Shown here piece by piece: positions 11,212 through 19,710 of a stretch of 19,774 nucleotides of DNA. The stretch spans positions 1-19,774 of the forward strand of contig MU858361.1 of the NCBI GenBank assembly GCA_033297075.1, given 5' to 3'. Made by a program: the position numbers and the translations under genes. The notes under the pieces were generated by a model. The model was not told the origin of the DNA. It ran no database searches and saw only the letters and a list, made by a program, of their open reading frames with translations. Source of the DNA: Rhypophila decipiens (Eukaryota > Ascomycota > Sordariomycetes > Sordariales > Naviculisporaceae). Every line of letters begins with the position of its first letter. Positions within the stretch are counted from its first letter, which is position 1.

Positions 11212-11469
11212 GGGCTACCTGAGAAACCACACTGCTTGGTGCCTCGTGCTCAAGCTGGAGCGATATACGGCATTCATGTTGCCACAATGGAAGTTGACTG
11301 TATTGTCTTCGAGCAGACTGATAATTCCACAAGACGTTTCCTCCTCCTCATCAATAGATGTCTAGGGGCAACCTGATCGTAGCTCAGAGGCGATCATTTT
11401 GGGCATGATGCTACTTTGTCAGTAATCTGAGCTATCAACAACTAATGTATGAATAGGGGCTTAATAAAC

Positions 11470-11660
11470 AGGCACCAATTCTTTCATATACAGGCACCAG
11501 TCTAATTCGACTTTCCAGCCTAGGCAGAGCATCTATTCCAGAAGGCGAAGGCATTTATTCCAACTATTCGAGGTATTTATTCCAGTATAGTCAAGGCATT
11601 TATTCCATCCAGTTAAAACCTCTATTCCAAGCCAGTCAAGGTATCTATTCAATACAAGTA
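11470..11660. repeat. 22-23-bp minisatellite, about eight imperfect units
   Basis: The core AGGYATYTATTCCA recurs with TATTC starting at 11534, 11556, 11578, 11601, 11623 and 11646, giving spacings of 22, 22, 23, 22 and 23. Two further units beginning AGGCACCA start at 11470 and 11492, also 22 bp apart, and are joined to the array by a 30-bp unit. Units differ mainly in their second halves. It lies about 160 bp downstream of the UstYa-like stop codon. Confidence 0.8.
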
Positions 11661-11820
11661 GTACCTATATGCAAAAGGACTAGTACCTACAAACGAGAGT
11701 AGTGGTCCCTGAATATCAAGCGCCTATGAATAAGTCGTCCTTGAGCGACACTTTTGGTTGCAGAAGGAATTACTTCTTGTCGAATTTTCTAGTAGAGAAA
11801 CGAGGAAGATAGTGAGATAC

Positions 11821-12776
11821 TTAAAAAGCAGCATTCTCCTCCGCCCACTCCCCCAAAACGTCCCAATCCCGACAAACATGCTCCGTGCCCCAGCCATGGA
11901 GCGGGTTATGTCCGATATGTAAATCATCATTGTCCGGCTGTTCGAGCGTGATGTCCCCCGAGCAGAGTACGCCCTGCCTGAGATAGATGAAGCAGTGCTC
12001 TGCGTGGTTTACCTCGTCGTCGTCGAGCAACGGTCTTTTGTCTTTCTCCTTCGTGTTCTCTTGGGCCTGGCCGAAGGTGGTAGTATTCTCGCTGTCGGAG
12101 TCGGTCTCGGACATTTCCATGTGTGCCGTCAACATGGTCACATGGAATCGGTGGAGGAGCATTAGGCAGTGGAGCTGGTGGTACGCCGAGATGATGTACG
12201 CGTTGGGTTTGCTTTGGAGGACCGAGTTGATTGGCACGCCGGGGTTCGGGGAGAGGTTGTATTTCTCTGGGCTGGACAGGTGGACGAAGCCGTTTCCTTC
12301 TGTTTTGGGAGACATGGTTGTTGGAATCAGTTTGATGGACATGATAGAAGGGAGAGAAAATACATGGGCCTTACGTGGGAAAATAGCCACCCAAGCAGAT
12401 TCGACTTTATTCAGTGTGTCGAGATTCCTGAATCGATCGTCGTCTGCAAACGCATATGGACGTACCGGTACTTGACGATTGCAATGTTAGTATGTCTCTG
12501 AAGAGCTTGTTCCATTGGTTTGGTATTACATTTGGGTATCGGCCCCATGTCAAAGTAGTTGAGCTCTGGTGTAAAGATGTTGATCTTGCTCCACTGAGAG
12601 ACGATGAAGCCCACCAGAAAAACGTTTCCCATTCCCAGTAAGAAGACGGCAAGCCTCCATGGTTTGAGGTGACTGCGCGAGGAATGACACGGTGGGATAG
12701 CCGAATTCTCATAGTCGTCGCATTCGTTACTTTCGCCTCTGAGTGGCATGTATCGAGGAACCTGGTCTGATTTCAT
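11821..12776 (-). CDS. UstYa-like (DUF3328) protein, putative secondary-metabolite oxidase/cyclase
   Basis: Three exons, 12776-12466, 12427-12375 and 12299-11821, give 280 residues, within the usual size of the family. A cytosolic basic N-terminus precedes one membrane anchor (about 40-62, WRLAVFLLGMGNVFLVGFIV). The intron-2 junction restores AWVAIFPQGNGFVHL, the conserved segment ahead of the first HxxHC motif, HQLHC (162-166). The second motif, HAEHC, is at 220-224, followed by LRQGVLCSGDITLEQ and GWGTEHVCRDWDVLGEWAE, as expected for the family end. Between the motifs lies an unusual acidic, polar insertion (about 183-217). UstYa and UstYb are needed for oxidative cyclisation in ustiloxin-type RiPP pathways, and relatives act in other fungal metabolite clusters. 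Both HxxHC motifs are intact, so activity is plausible. Intron 1 is only 38 nt (donor GTACGT), which is very short, but removing it restores the frame. No precursor peptide was found nearby; the substrate is unknown. Confidence 0.85.
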
Positions 12777-13331
12777 CTTGGAGTTGTTGATATCTATTCT
12801 TGAAAGCGACAGCTTGAACTCTCACAAGCCCAGTCTTGATGCTTGGACTGGTCACTGATATTGATGGTAGAGTCCCGAGAACAGGAATAAGAGTGAAGAA
12901 GAGGATACCCAATGACTGCACACGCCAGAACAGAGAACAGTATAGGAGAATGATAAGACTGTAAAGTTTCAGATACAACGGTAAATGATGGTTGGCTCGA
13001 CTGGAATCATCCGTTGGGACCGTTACACATCGATACTGTGCCGCACCGTTGGTTTTGATGGATGGGCTTCCTTCCATTCATCCGCCAACTCGGAACCCAA
13101 CCAAAAGTCTTCGAACCCATCGCATGATCTTAAAACATCACATTAATTGTCTGCTGCGCCGCCGTGTCGAATGCAAACGGGGATGATATGAAGCAGCCTG
13201 CCAGATCCAAAGTACTCACTCATACATTGACTTTAGCAGCAAACACTACATGTATCCACCTGCTGTATTACTATCTCAAGGAATACCCTCCACCCAGGTA
13301 CGACAAAAAAAGATATATAAGGCCCCTATAA
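12777..13331. other. Upstream region of the UstYa-like gene
   Basis: This is the likely promoter of the leftward UstYa-like gene. The open frames in it are short, overlap on both strands and resemble nothing I recognise. The right-hand part abuts the decayed repeat block that begins at 13332. I see no specific operator. Confidence 0.35.
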
Positions 13332-14115
13332 TCTCGACAATCTCGTTCACACAGCAAGTAGTAAGGCCCATTGCGCCTTTAGGGAGAGGGTTGTCCATAG
13401 TTATACGAGTGTGACTCCTTTCAAATCACGGCTTGGTCAATGGCGATGGCTTGGTCGATGGGGTTGGCTTGACTGGTGCCTATCGAGAGGCAGTAAGGCC
13501 TCGTGCGCCCGTTGACGTTGAAAGTTCATTCACTATAATCGCTCTCGGCTTCTCCTTTTATAATACGGTCGATGTAGTGGGCTCGGGAGCTAACCAAACA
13601 GCTCGAGCACTGAATTTATTCGAATCGACTACTTGTATCTGGTCTTATCTGATAATGACATTCTATTTCATAGGTGGTACGGCGGACCATAGTGTTCTAT
13701 TCCAAGTTGTTGAAACAACGTTTGTTCGAAGAAGAGAAAGGACAAATAAGCAGCAGGTCATACTTAGATAACGTTCGCCGGTGGCTATAAGTCTATGTTG
13801 CTAGTGGGCCGTGGCTGGCAATTTATATGCTTCAATCACACTGGCAAATGCGTGGGCGCGTCGTCATACATTGCCTCTTGTTGGGCAATGCCGGCCGAAC
13901 CAGCTACGCCAACTGTCCTTTGAAAGGCCACGGGCGCGAAAGGCCTTGCTGCCTCACGATGAGCAACACCAGCCGATCCTAGAAAGCGTGAGGAACTTGG
14001 TCAACCGTCGCCGTTTTAAAGAGTTGAACGACTATATATGTCACTATTTTGAGGAGTCGACTGAAAGCGCTTGGGCTTAGGGTTGCTATTTGCTGTGTGA
14101 ACGAGATTGTCGAGA
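13332..14115. repeat. Head-to-head inverted repeat with perfect 26-bp ends
   Basis: The 26 bases at 13332-13357 (starting TCTCGACAATCTCGTTCACA) are the exact reverse complement of 14090-14115. Inside, both arms continue as diverged copies of the same ~140-bp unit. The left arm carries two units on the minus strand, with motif starts at 13536 and 13398. The right arm carries two on the plus strand, with a GAKGLAASR-type segment at 13930-13959 and a weaker one near 14064. The 732-bp interior makes this a large, old palindrome, or a non-autonomous element with terminal inverted repeats. No clear target-site duplication is seen at the outer edges. Confidence 0.7.
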
Positions 14116-14175
14116 CGCTGGAGGCGTTCTGTACATATGTTGATCGTGAATTAGTAGAGGACATCATTCTTTGAG
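14064..14175 (+). pseudogene. Unrecognised coding-like remnant next to the inverted arm
   Basis: A plus-strand frame here reads ICCVNEIVETLEAF, continuing CTYVDRELVEDIIL to TGA at 14173-14175. The same CCVNEIVE text is encoded by the left inverted arm on the minus strand (about 13362-13335), where it then diverges. The composition looks protein-like, but no intact gene or start can be assembled. I do not recognise the family; it is probably the decayed end of whatever gene or element gave rise to the repeats. Confidence 0.3.
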
Positions 14176-14576
14176 ATAGGTAGTAATAGAGTAGGCAGAT
14201 ACTGGACAGTGTTTGTTGTTGCAGCGAGCACCCGGGGGAAGGTGATTGACCATAGTCACCGTTGGTGAATCTTTGCACAGCATTAGTCGATGCTGCTGGC
14301 TTTGTTGATGGCGCTGGTTTGGTCAAGGGAGCCGTCACTTTTGATGTTGTCCAACGGGAGGCAGCCAGGCCTTTAGCACCTGGTAGAAGGGGATTAACCA
14401 TGGTCATACGAGGTGACTCTTGATAAAGAATAGTGGATGCGGCTTACTTGGTCGGTACCTAGTACTGGCTTCGTTAATAGTATCGGTTTAGCGGGTATTG
14501 CTTAACGAGACGCTGCAAGACCTTTAGCGCCTTGAGGGAACTCGTTTACCATAGTTACCTTTAGTACCTCCTTGTA
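14160..14576 (-). repeat. Three further ~150-bp decayed repeat units
   Basis: Read on the minus strand, units start with a VTMVN-coding stretch whose ATG is at 14552, 14401 and 14253 (spacings 151 and 148). The first gives VTMVNEFPQGAKGLAASR then a stop, the second VTMVNPLLPGAKGLAASR-like text continuing into TKP repeats, and the third VTMVNHLPPGAR. They are the same family as the units within 13332-14115. The shared amino-acid pattern across divergent DNA suggests descent from a repeat-containing coding sequence, but frequent stops show that no unit is an intact gene now. Confidence 0.65.
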
Positions 14577-14942
14577 GAAGACGGTTGTAAGAGCGAACTT
14601 AGATAGTATTAGGGCCGATTCCGCGCCATAGACGATGTCCAGAAATCACTCTGAAGATTACCCTTTGCCGCCGTTTCGGCTGACTACGTAGAGAAGGTAG
14701 TCATCCGGGGCTTTGGTGGTTCTTCCTTCCTGTTTTTAGGCCGATGGAGAGGGACGCAGGGCTTATATATGCCCAAGTTAATGTGCTGCTCCTGCTGCGG
14801 GCTGCGACGTGAAAGCGCCATTGTGGCCCAAAATTAAGAAAGTGATGGGTCTAAACTAGCTGTGACTGCCTATGGAAGCGCGCTGTACTCTCAATGTTGA
14901 AGAAAATACAGTCTGGAGAGAATCCTAAGTGTCTTGTGTTTG
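14577..14942. other. Gene-free spacer downstream of the monooxygenase
   Basis: This lies between the monooxygenase stop (14943) and the repeat block, and must hold the 3' UTR of the monooxygenase. I see no open frame or repeat of note. Confidence 0.4.
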
Positions 14943-16384
14943 CTAGGACGTTAGCGGCAGAATATTTCCTCTTGCCAGCTCCTGAGATACAGTTGTAGCA
15001 ACATCATTCCAACTATCCAGCGCATCGTGTTCGGCGTCAAAGGCATACAAAGGTCGATTCTGTTTGTTTTGGCGATCCACGCCACATTAGTTAGCAATGA
15101 CCGAGACAATCGGTGTATCATATGACATATAACGAGAGCTTGTTACCCACCTTGATCTTGACCATCTCGGGGTCAATCTCGGCCCCTTCATGCGTATTCT
15201 TGAGGACGTTGTGCCACCTATCTCGTAGATCCTCGCCATGAGTCTGGCTGACCCTGGTCCTCGAAAATCGCAGTTTCTCGTAGGCCCTTGTCGCAATCTT
15301 GACATTTTCGCCATCCACCAAGGAGAGGCAGACAGCCAGCACGCCAGCGCTCTCACACGCCTGGCTGGCCCCTTGCGCAGAGGTCGGAAGGTGGGCATGG
15401 CAGCTGTCCCCCAGCAGCACAATTCGGTGCGAGTTCGGCGAAACCCATGTGGGCAACGGGTTGCGGTAGCAGATCTTCCAGTCGAGGCATTTCTCGGTTG
15501 ACATGATAGCCTCTCGAATCGCGGGATCGATGTCGCTGACGAGCCGTCGCACCTCTTCCATGTCGCCCGGCTGGAACCAACTCTCGGGGACATCGCCGTC
15601 GTCTTTGTGGGTCAAGATCCAGTTGAACTCGCGCCCGCCTCGCAGGGTGTTCTGCACGACATGCAGGTCCGGTCCGATCCAGAAATTGACGCTGTCCTGC
15701 TTGAGGAATGCGTTACGTCGCGGGTCGGCCTTCATCTCCTCGGAAGGTTCGAAGTAGGCACGGAAGCACGCATAGCCGCTCGATACGGGATCATCCCTTG
15801 CGCCGAGGACGAGGTGCCGTGCCAGGGACTTGATGCCGTCGCATGCGACAATCACGTCCGCTGTAAGCACCTCACTCGAGGCCAGCGTCAGCGACGGACT
15901 CGGATCAGAATCGTCGTAGGCGACAACTTCACACCCCATCCGGATGGGTATGCCTCTCTCGCGCACCCATTTGAGAAAGATGTCATGATAGTCGCCTCGA
16001 TGACCGATATACCCTGCCATGTCCATCAGCGGCTGCTCTGCCAAGATCTTGCCGTCGTGCCACCGCCGGATCTTCATCGTGGGAGACTGGTTTCCGATGT
16101 CTTGGATTTCTTTGACGTTGCAGCCCCAGCGGGCAAGCAGTCGGTAGGCGTTCTCACCCAGGCCGAGGGAGTCACCGAGCCTTTGAAACTCTCGCACCTT
16201 GTCCAAGACTGCGACGACCTTGTGGCCATGGTGATGAAGCGCAAGGGTTGTTGCGCATCCCCCAAGACCAGCGCCGACGACGACAACTGGAGAGGTTTAT
16301 TAGCTTTGTGTCTCAATGAGTGTTTGTTTGGTGCTCTAATGGATTACCTCTCAGGGGAGTTTTATCCCGCGTGGGCTTGTCCAT
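14943..16384 (-). CDS. FAD-dependent monooxygenase (salicylate hydroxylase/PHBH-like)
   Basis: Three exons, 16384-16348, 16286-15151 and 15059-14943, with introns of 61 and 91 nt (branches GCTAATAAAC and GCTAACTAAT), give 429 residues, the normal length for the family. The ATG at 16384 is chosen because a 37-nt first exon splices in frame onto VVVVGAGLGGCATTLALH, restoring the GxGxxG dinucleotide-binding site at residues 17-22. The DG-type motif ACDGIKS is at about 160-166. The GD motif is present as GDSCHAHLPTSAQGASQA (about 305-322), which in the family contacts FAD and NAD(P)H. The final 38 residues come from the third exon and end LPLTS. These enzymes hydroxylate or epoxidise aromatic and polyketide-type substrates using NAD(P)H and oxygen in the cytosol. 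All cofactor motifs look intact. It lies on the same strand as the UstYa-like gene 2.2 kb away, separated by decayed repeats. The substrate is unknown. Confidence 0.9.
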
Positions 16385-16620
16385 AACCTCTTGATATAAG
16401 AGAGCTAGATCATGTATTTTCTCGGACGTTAGGAGCTAGGAGGCTGCTATTCGTGGCGAAATGCCGGGTAATAAGCGAACGTGCGGGGCAGGCATGTATA
16501 GATAACTACCGGCTTTAAAATACCAAGTTACTTTTCTCCGGATAATAAGAAAGAGAAAGAAAAAAGAAAGATTTGCAAAAAAAAGAATGTTGAATGGATT
16601 TGCTGTTAACCGCTGAGAAA

Positions 16621-16700
16621 GCCCTCTTAAACCCCCGAGCCCTCTTGAATCCCCGAATGTTCTTAATCACCCCCGAATGTTCTTAATTACCCCCGAACGG
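16621..16700. repeat. CCCCCGAA-type 18-20-bp tandem repeats
   Basis: CCCCGAATGTTCTTAAT starts at 16651 and 16671, and CCCCGAACGG at 16691, exactly 20 bp apart. A related unit CCCCGAGCCCTCTTGAAT starts at 16633. Looser CCCCCGAA units recur at 17430-17560 in the second copy of the duplication. Confidence 0.75.
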
Positions 16701-16783
16701 TCCTACCACCTAGAAGTATGCATCACCCACTACCTGATCAAGTAAATCGATCTACTTTATCTTAGAATTGTGAAGTTAGGTCT

Positions 16784-16850
16784 AGGTGGGAATCGAACCG
16801 CCATGTGAGCGGGATGATGAGAGCGGCTAACAACTAGGCCATACACCCCC
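16784..16850 (-). pseudogene. tRNA-like relic (copy A) with A and B boxes
   Basis: On the minus strand it starts GGGGGTGTA, forms a D arm (TGGC, loop CTAGTTGTTA, GCCG) and ends GGTTCGATTCC CACC. The A-box-like TGGCCTAGTTG and the B box GGTTCGATTCC fit RNA polymerase III internal promoters. The length is only about 67 nt, the T stem is short and no proper anticodon stem-loop with U33 forms. I therefore treat it as a degenerate tRNA or tRNA-derived element rather than a working tRNA. Part of the arm region resembles tRNA-Glu. Confidence 0.45.
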
Positions 16851-16965
16851 GAGTTCCAATTGATGAATGTTGAGACCAGTTAGCCTGCCTTTAAAGGACG
16901 GGACGATTTGGATTAAATGTACACTCTGCGTGGGTGATCTGGTGGGGGGCTGTGTGATTTTTCAT

Positions 16966-17145
16966 CTCAACCTCGTGGCCGTGGTGATGGAGCGCAATAG
17001 CTGTCGCACACCCGCCGAGACCGGCACCGACAACAAGGGCTAAAGTGTTTGTCAGCTAAGTATAGTAATGTGTGAAATGTGGTAATCTATTGCTTGCCTC
17101 GTAAGGGAGGAGTGTGCCGCGAGGGCAATCGGGTATAGAAGCTGT
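16966..17145 (-). pseudogene. Truncated second copy of the monooxygenase 5' end
   Basis: On the minus strand, an exon-1-like segment, an intron-like stretch ending TTTAG and then ALVVGAGLGGCATAIALHHH, continuing GHEVEM, match the start of the intact monooxygenase (VVVVGAGLGGCATTLALHHH, GHKVV). Similarity ends at about 16966, and the frame runs into unrelated upstream-type sequence. The ATG position is changed (CTATAC where the intact gene has ATGGAC), and the intron donor reads GCAAG instead of GTAAT. It is therefore a broken copy: the outer partner of a tandem duplication covering the promoter and first ~115 bases of the gene. Confidence 0.8.
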
Positions 17146-18049
17146 CTATAAATCCACAAGTCGATCAGAGAGCCGAATACATGAATACATTTCTGAGAAT
17201 TTCTATGACCTAGGAACCCGTTGCTTGTATTGATAGGTTCGGGCTGTAAAAAAATATACGGGGAAACAGTCGACTAACTACAAGCTTGAAGGAGCATTAG
17301 CACGTAACCGGTTATTCGTTAATCGTTAGTAGGCATATCGATCTAAGGAGGTAAAAGTAAAAGGGAAAATAAACAACGAAAGAAAGAGAGACAAAAAAAG
17401 AATGGGTTTGCTGTTACCGCCTGTCTTGGTATCCCCCGAAATCCCACTCGAAATCCCCCAGTCACCCACACTTACCTGGTACCTGTTGTGTTAGCTTGAC
17501 CTCTAAAAGTACCCCCGGAACCCACGACTTACCTTTACAACCCCCGAACCCTCCACTCACACACCTATTGAGCACTCATCACGGGTGAGGGCCCCGGCGA
17601 ACCGGGTTTTCAAATTATGATGGTAGTCATATACGATGGGACTCGAACCCGCTATGTGAGCGAGACAGCGCACATGGTAACAGCTAGACCAACAACCCAT
17701 TCGATTGTTCAATTGATGAAATTTGGCGCTAGTTTCTTTGCTTTTGAACGGACGGAATGATCGGAGCAGATTGAATGGGTGCCCGAGCTTGGATTTGGTC
17801 CCAACCTGTTTGGCTCTGCCCTTCTTAGCGGTTAAGCACCGATCGCACCTTCCCTTCATCAACTTGCTGCCAGGTGGGTTCTAGACCCCGATAGACGTGC
17901 TAATCACTGAATTTGTTAGACAAGCAAAGCATCAAAACTTAGTAGTTCTAGTTATTCGTGCTAGGACCTGCATGATTCCTTCACAAGGACAATAGCTAAT
18001 AACCTTCTTCTTACACGGTGTCTATTGTTTCAGTTTGACATGTAGCTAC
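17146..18049. other. Upstream part of duplication copy B, then ordinary spacer
   Basis: It repeats the order seen before the intact monooxygenase: an A-rich tract ending GAATGGGTTTGCTGTTA (17385-17416), C-rich CCCCCGAA units (17430-17560), a tRNA-like relic, and a CAATTGATGAAAT segment (17711 on). From about 17800 to 18049 I see no duplicated or coding sequence. Confidence 0.6.
17636..17700 (-). pseudogene. tRNA-like relic (copy B) with A and B boxes
   Basis: This is the partner of the relic at 16784-16850. On the minus strand it has ATGGG at the 5' end, a D arm (TGGT, loop CTAGCTGTT, ACCA), the B box GGTTCGAGTCC and 3' CCCAT. Acceptor-like ATGGG/CCCAT can pair, but only by taking bases needed for the T stem, so the cloverleaf is incomplete. 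Both relics share the TGTGAGCG stretch on the plus strand. A working tRNA is unlikely. Confidence 0.45.
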
Positions 18050-18904
18050 CTACAAAATGACATCATCTAGCTCCTTCAAGGATTCCTCCAAAGAAGCAAC
18101 ATCAAAGTCAACACCAAGCGACAGATCCTCCATCATTCTGGCAATCTTCGCCACACTCTTGTTTCCCTCGCTCTCAGGATCTAACCCCATGGCCCCATTT
18201 CGAAGCCAGATTGCTGTCTCTAAGCCTCCCCATTCCACACCCGTAGCCACCTCGTTGAACTCATCAATCGCCTTGGAGAGAGCCGGGTGGTCGTCGTACG
18301 GGACGGCCGGGTTGTCGTGCCATCTTAGCCTCGCGGCCCGAAGAATAAGAAAGAACGCGGCAAACATGTTCAGACTCATCTTCTCAACCCAGCCCAGAGC
18401 ACCATTCCACAATTCATTTTGCTCGATAAGATGCAGACGCATGCCATTCAACAAGGTAATGGCACCAACTCCAGCAGACCCATGAGCACTAGCGGTGATG
18501 TTGATCAACTCAATGGCTTTTTCAATATCGCGAGGCGGTGGCGGAAGGTCCTCGGGAAACCCGGGAGAAGTGATGAAGTCGGCACCAAGGATAAAGAGCC
18601 GGGCGACGGTTTGCTCGACCTCGGCTTTGCTCACGCGGGTGACTTCTTTTCCGGTGCTGGTGGTCAGTTTGGACTTGGTGATGGTCGGGAGCTCGCTGAT
18701 GGCGAGGAGGACACGGGTATCGCCTCGTCGCTGGCGAAAGACGGTGTGCTTGTAGGGCAATCTCATGCCGATATTTGGGAGAAGTTTCCGGAGACTTTGG
18801 TCGGGCAGATCTTCTCTCTTGGGGAGCACAAACTGGCGTCCCTTACCCTTTTGGTGGGGGTGGTCGCGGGATTGGTTCTTTGGGGCTGATCGCTCGGCAG
18901 GCAT
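18050..18904 (-). CDS. Hypothetical protein, 284 residues, single exon
   Basis: The open frame ends at 18050; the first ATG in frame is at 18904 in the context CACAATGCC. The N-terminus is basic and polar (residues 1-30), with no signal peptide. A PPPPRD run lies near the middle. A predicted-helical, hydrophobic stretch (MSLNMFAAFFLILRAARLRW, about 176-195) could be an amphipathic helix or a single membrane segment. The C-terminus is acidic (ending EESLKELDDVIL). I recognise no domain. Codon usage and the long uninterrupted frame support a real gene. It is on the same strand as the monooxygenase and UstYa-like gene but beyond the duplicated block, so any link is uncertain. Confidence 0.65.
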   Translation of the reverse strand: MPAERSAPKNQSRDHPHQKGKGRQFVLPKREDLPDQSLRKLLPNIGMRLPYKHTVFRQRRGDTRVLLAISELPTITKSKLTTSTGKEVTRVSKAEVEQTVARLFILGADFITSPGFPEDLPPPPRDIEKAIELINITASAHGSAGVGAITLLNGMRLHLIEQNELWNGALGWVEKMSLNMFAAFFLILRAARLRWHDNPAVPYDDHPALSKAIDEFNEVATGVEWGGLETAIWLRNGAMGLDPESEGNKSVAKIARMMEDLSLGVDFDVASLEESLKELDDVIL

Positions 18905-19575
18905 TGTGTCGCGGGTGATGGGCTGAATCAATGATTATTTGATGGATGAGATAAAGGTGTATCCTAGTTAGGTAGATTAACCTGGTTAGACAAACATAGG
19001 CTTGTTGGAAATAGGTATAAGGGGCAAGGGGCAAAGGGTATGCATACAGTTCAGCTGTCGGGGTCTGGTTGAGGAAGTTGAGGAAGGAAAGGAGCAAGAG
19101 TTGAACGAGGAGGGGCAATTTGTAGCTCGAGAGAGAAATGGCTCGAGCTTTGGATCTTTCCAATCAGCAGTTTTTGCTTGTTTTCATCTGAATACATTGA
19201 ACCATTCACCTGACCAAGTCGACGAAAAGGCCCCTCTTACGTGAGGGGTCATCACATACCATGATGCTCACCGACATTTTATCTGAAATCCTCAATAATT
19301 TGATTGGTTTAGGCTCACGGTCAGCGAGGGGCAGATAGAAAAAAGCTGGCTTGTATTCTACTATGAACGGGACCCCCACCGCCAATGCCCCGGATACATT
19401 TGTAGATCAGATCAAGGACATGTTTCGGTCAGCGAGATATTGCAATTATTTTCCCAACAGAAGAATGTTTCAATGGCTGTGCCAATCTTGATAAACTGAG
19501 CACCTGGCTCATTTTGTGAGTTGACCGGATCCTGTTCGGCATAATGGGGAGCGGCAGTCGTCGGAGGTGGAGTGT

Positions 19576-19603
19576 GGTCTGTGGAGTGCGGTCTGTGGAG
19601 TGC
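19576..19603 (+). repeat. Two tandem 14-bp repeats
   Basis: GGTCTGTGGAGTGC occurs at 19576-19589 and again at 19590-19603 without a gap. A partial unit (GGTGGAGTG) precedes them. Confidence 0.8.
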
Positions 19604-19692
19604 AACGGATCGGTGCGGTGCGGGTCCCGGACCTCGGTGGTGCTGCTTCAAGCGATGACATAAGCGTCTAAAAATTGACGGGGCCCAATAGG

Positions 19693-19710
19693 TTCGCGGG
19701 TACCCGCGAA
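19693..19710. repeat. 18-bp perfect palindrome
   Basis: TTCGCGGGTACCCGCGAA is its own reverse complement, with no loop. It lies about 65 bp from the window end in otherwise featureless sequence. It could be a dimeric protein-binding site or a remnant of a mobile-element end; nothing decides between these. Confidence 0.6.

Larger units (their letters stand above)
16385..16965. other. Upstream region of the monooxygenase (duplication copy A)
   Basis: This is the promoter region of the leftward monooxygenase. From the gene outward it contains an A-rich tract (16547-16590), a block of C-rich tandem repeats, a tRNA-like relic and a segment beginning CAATTGATGAA. The same order recurs upstream of the truncated copy further right. 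Confidence 0.6.

Noticed and set aside
13979..14407. Minus-strand frame beginning MTMVNPLLPGAKGL as a possible RiPP precursor beside the UstYa-like gene
   Set aside because: No signal peptide, no regular KR-type Kex2 sites, and the repeat units change frame and carry stops; it is better explained as decayed repeats.
15607..16386. 259-codon plus-strand frame
   Set aside because: Antisense to the monooxygenase, whose cofactor motifs and splice sites are clear.
16784..16850. Functional tRNA gene
   Set aside because: The anticodon and T arms do not form properly and the length is short; only the A and B boxes are convincing.
17557..17862. Minus-strand frame beginning MMKGRCDRCLTAKKG as a zinc-cluster protein
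   Set aside because: It has only the first cysteine pair, without the remaining cysteines of a Zn2Cys6 cluster, and it crosses the tRNA-like relic.
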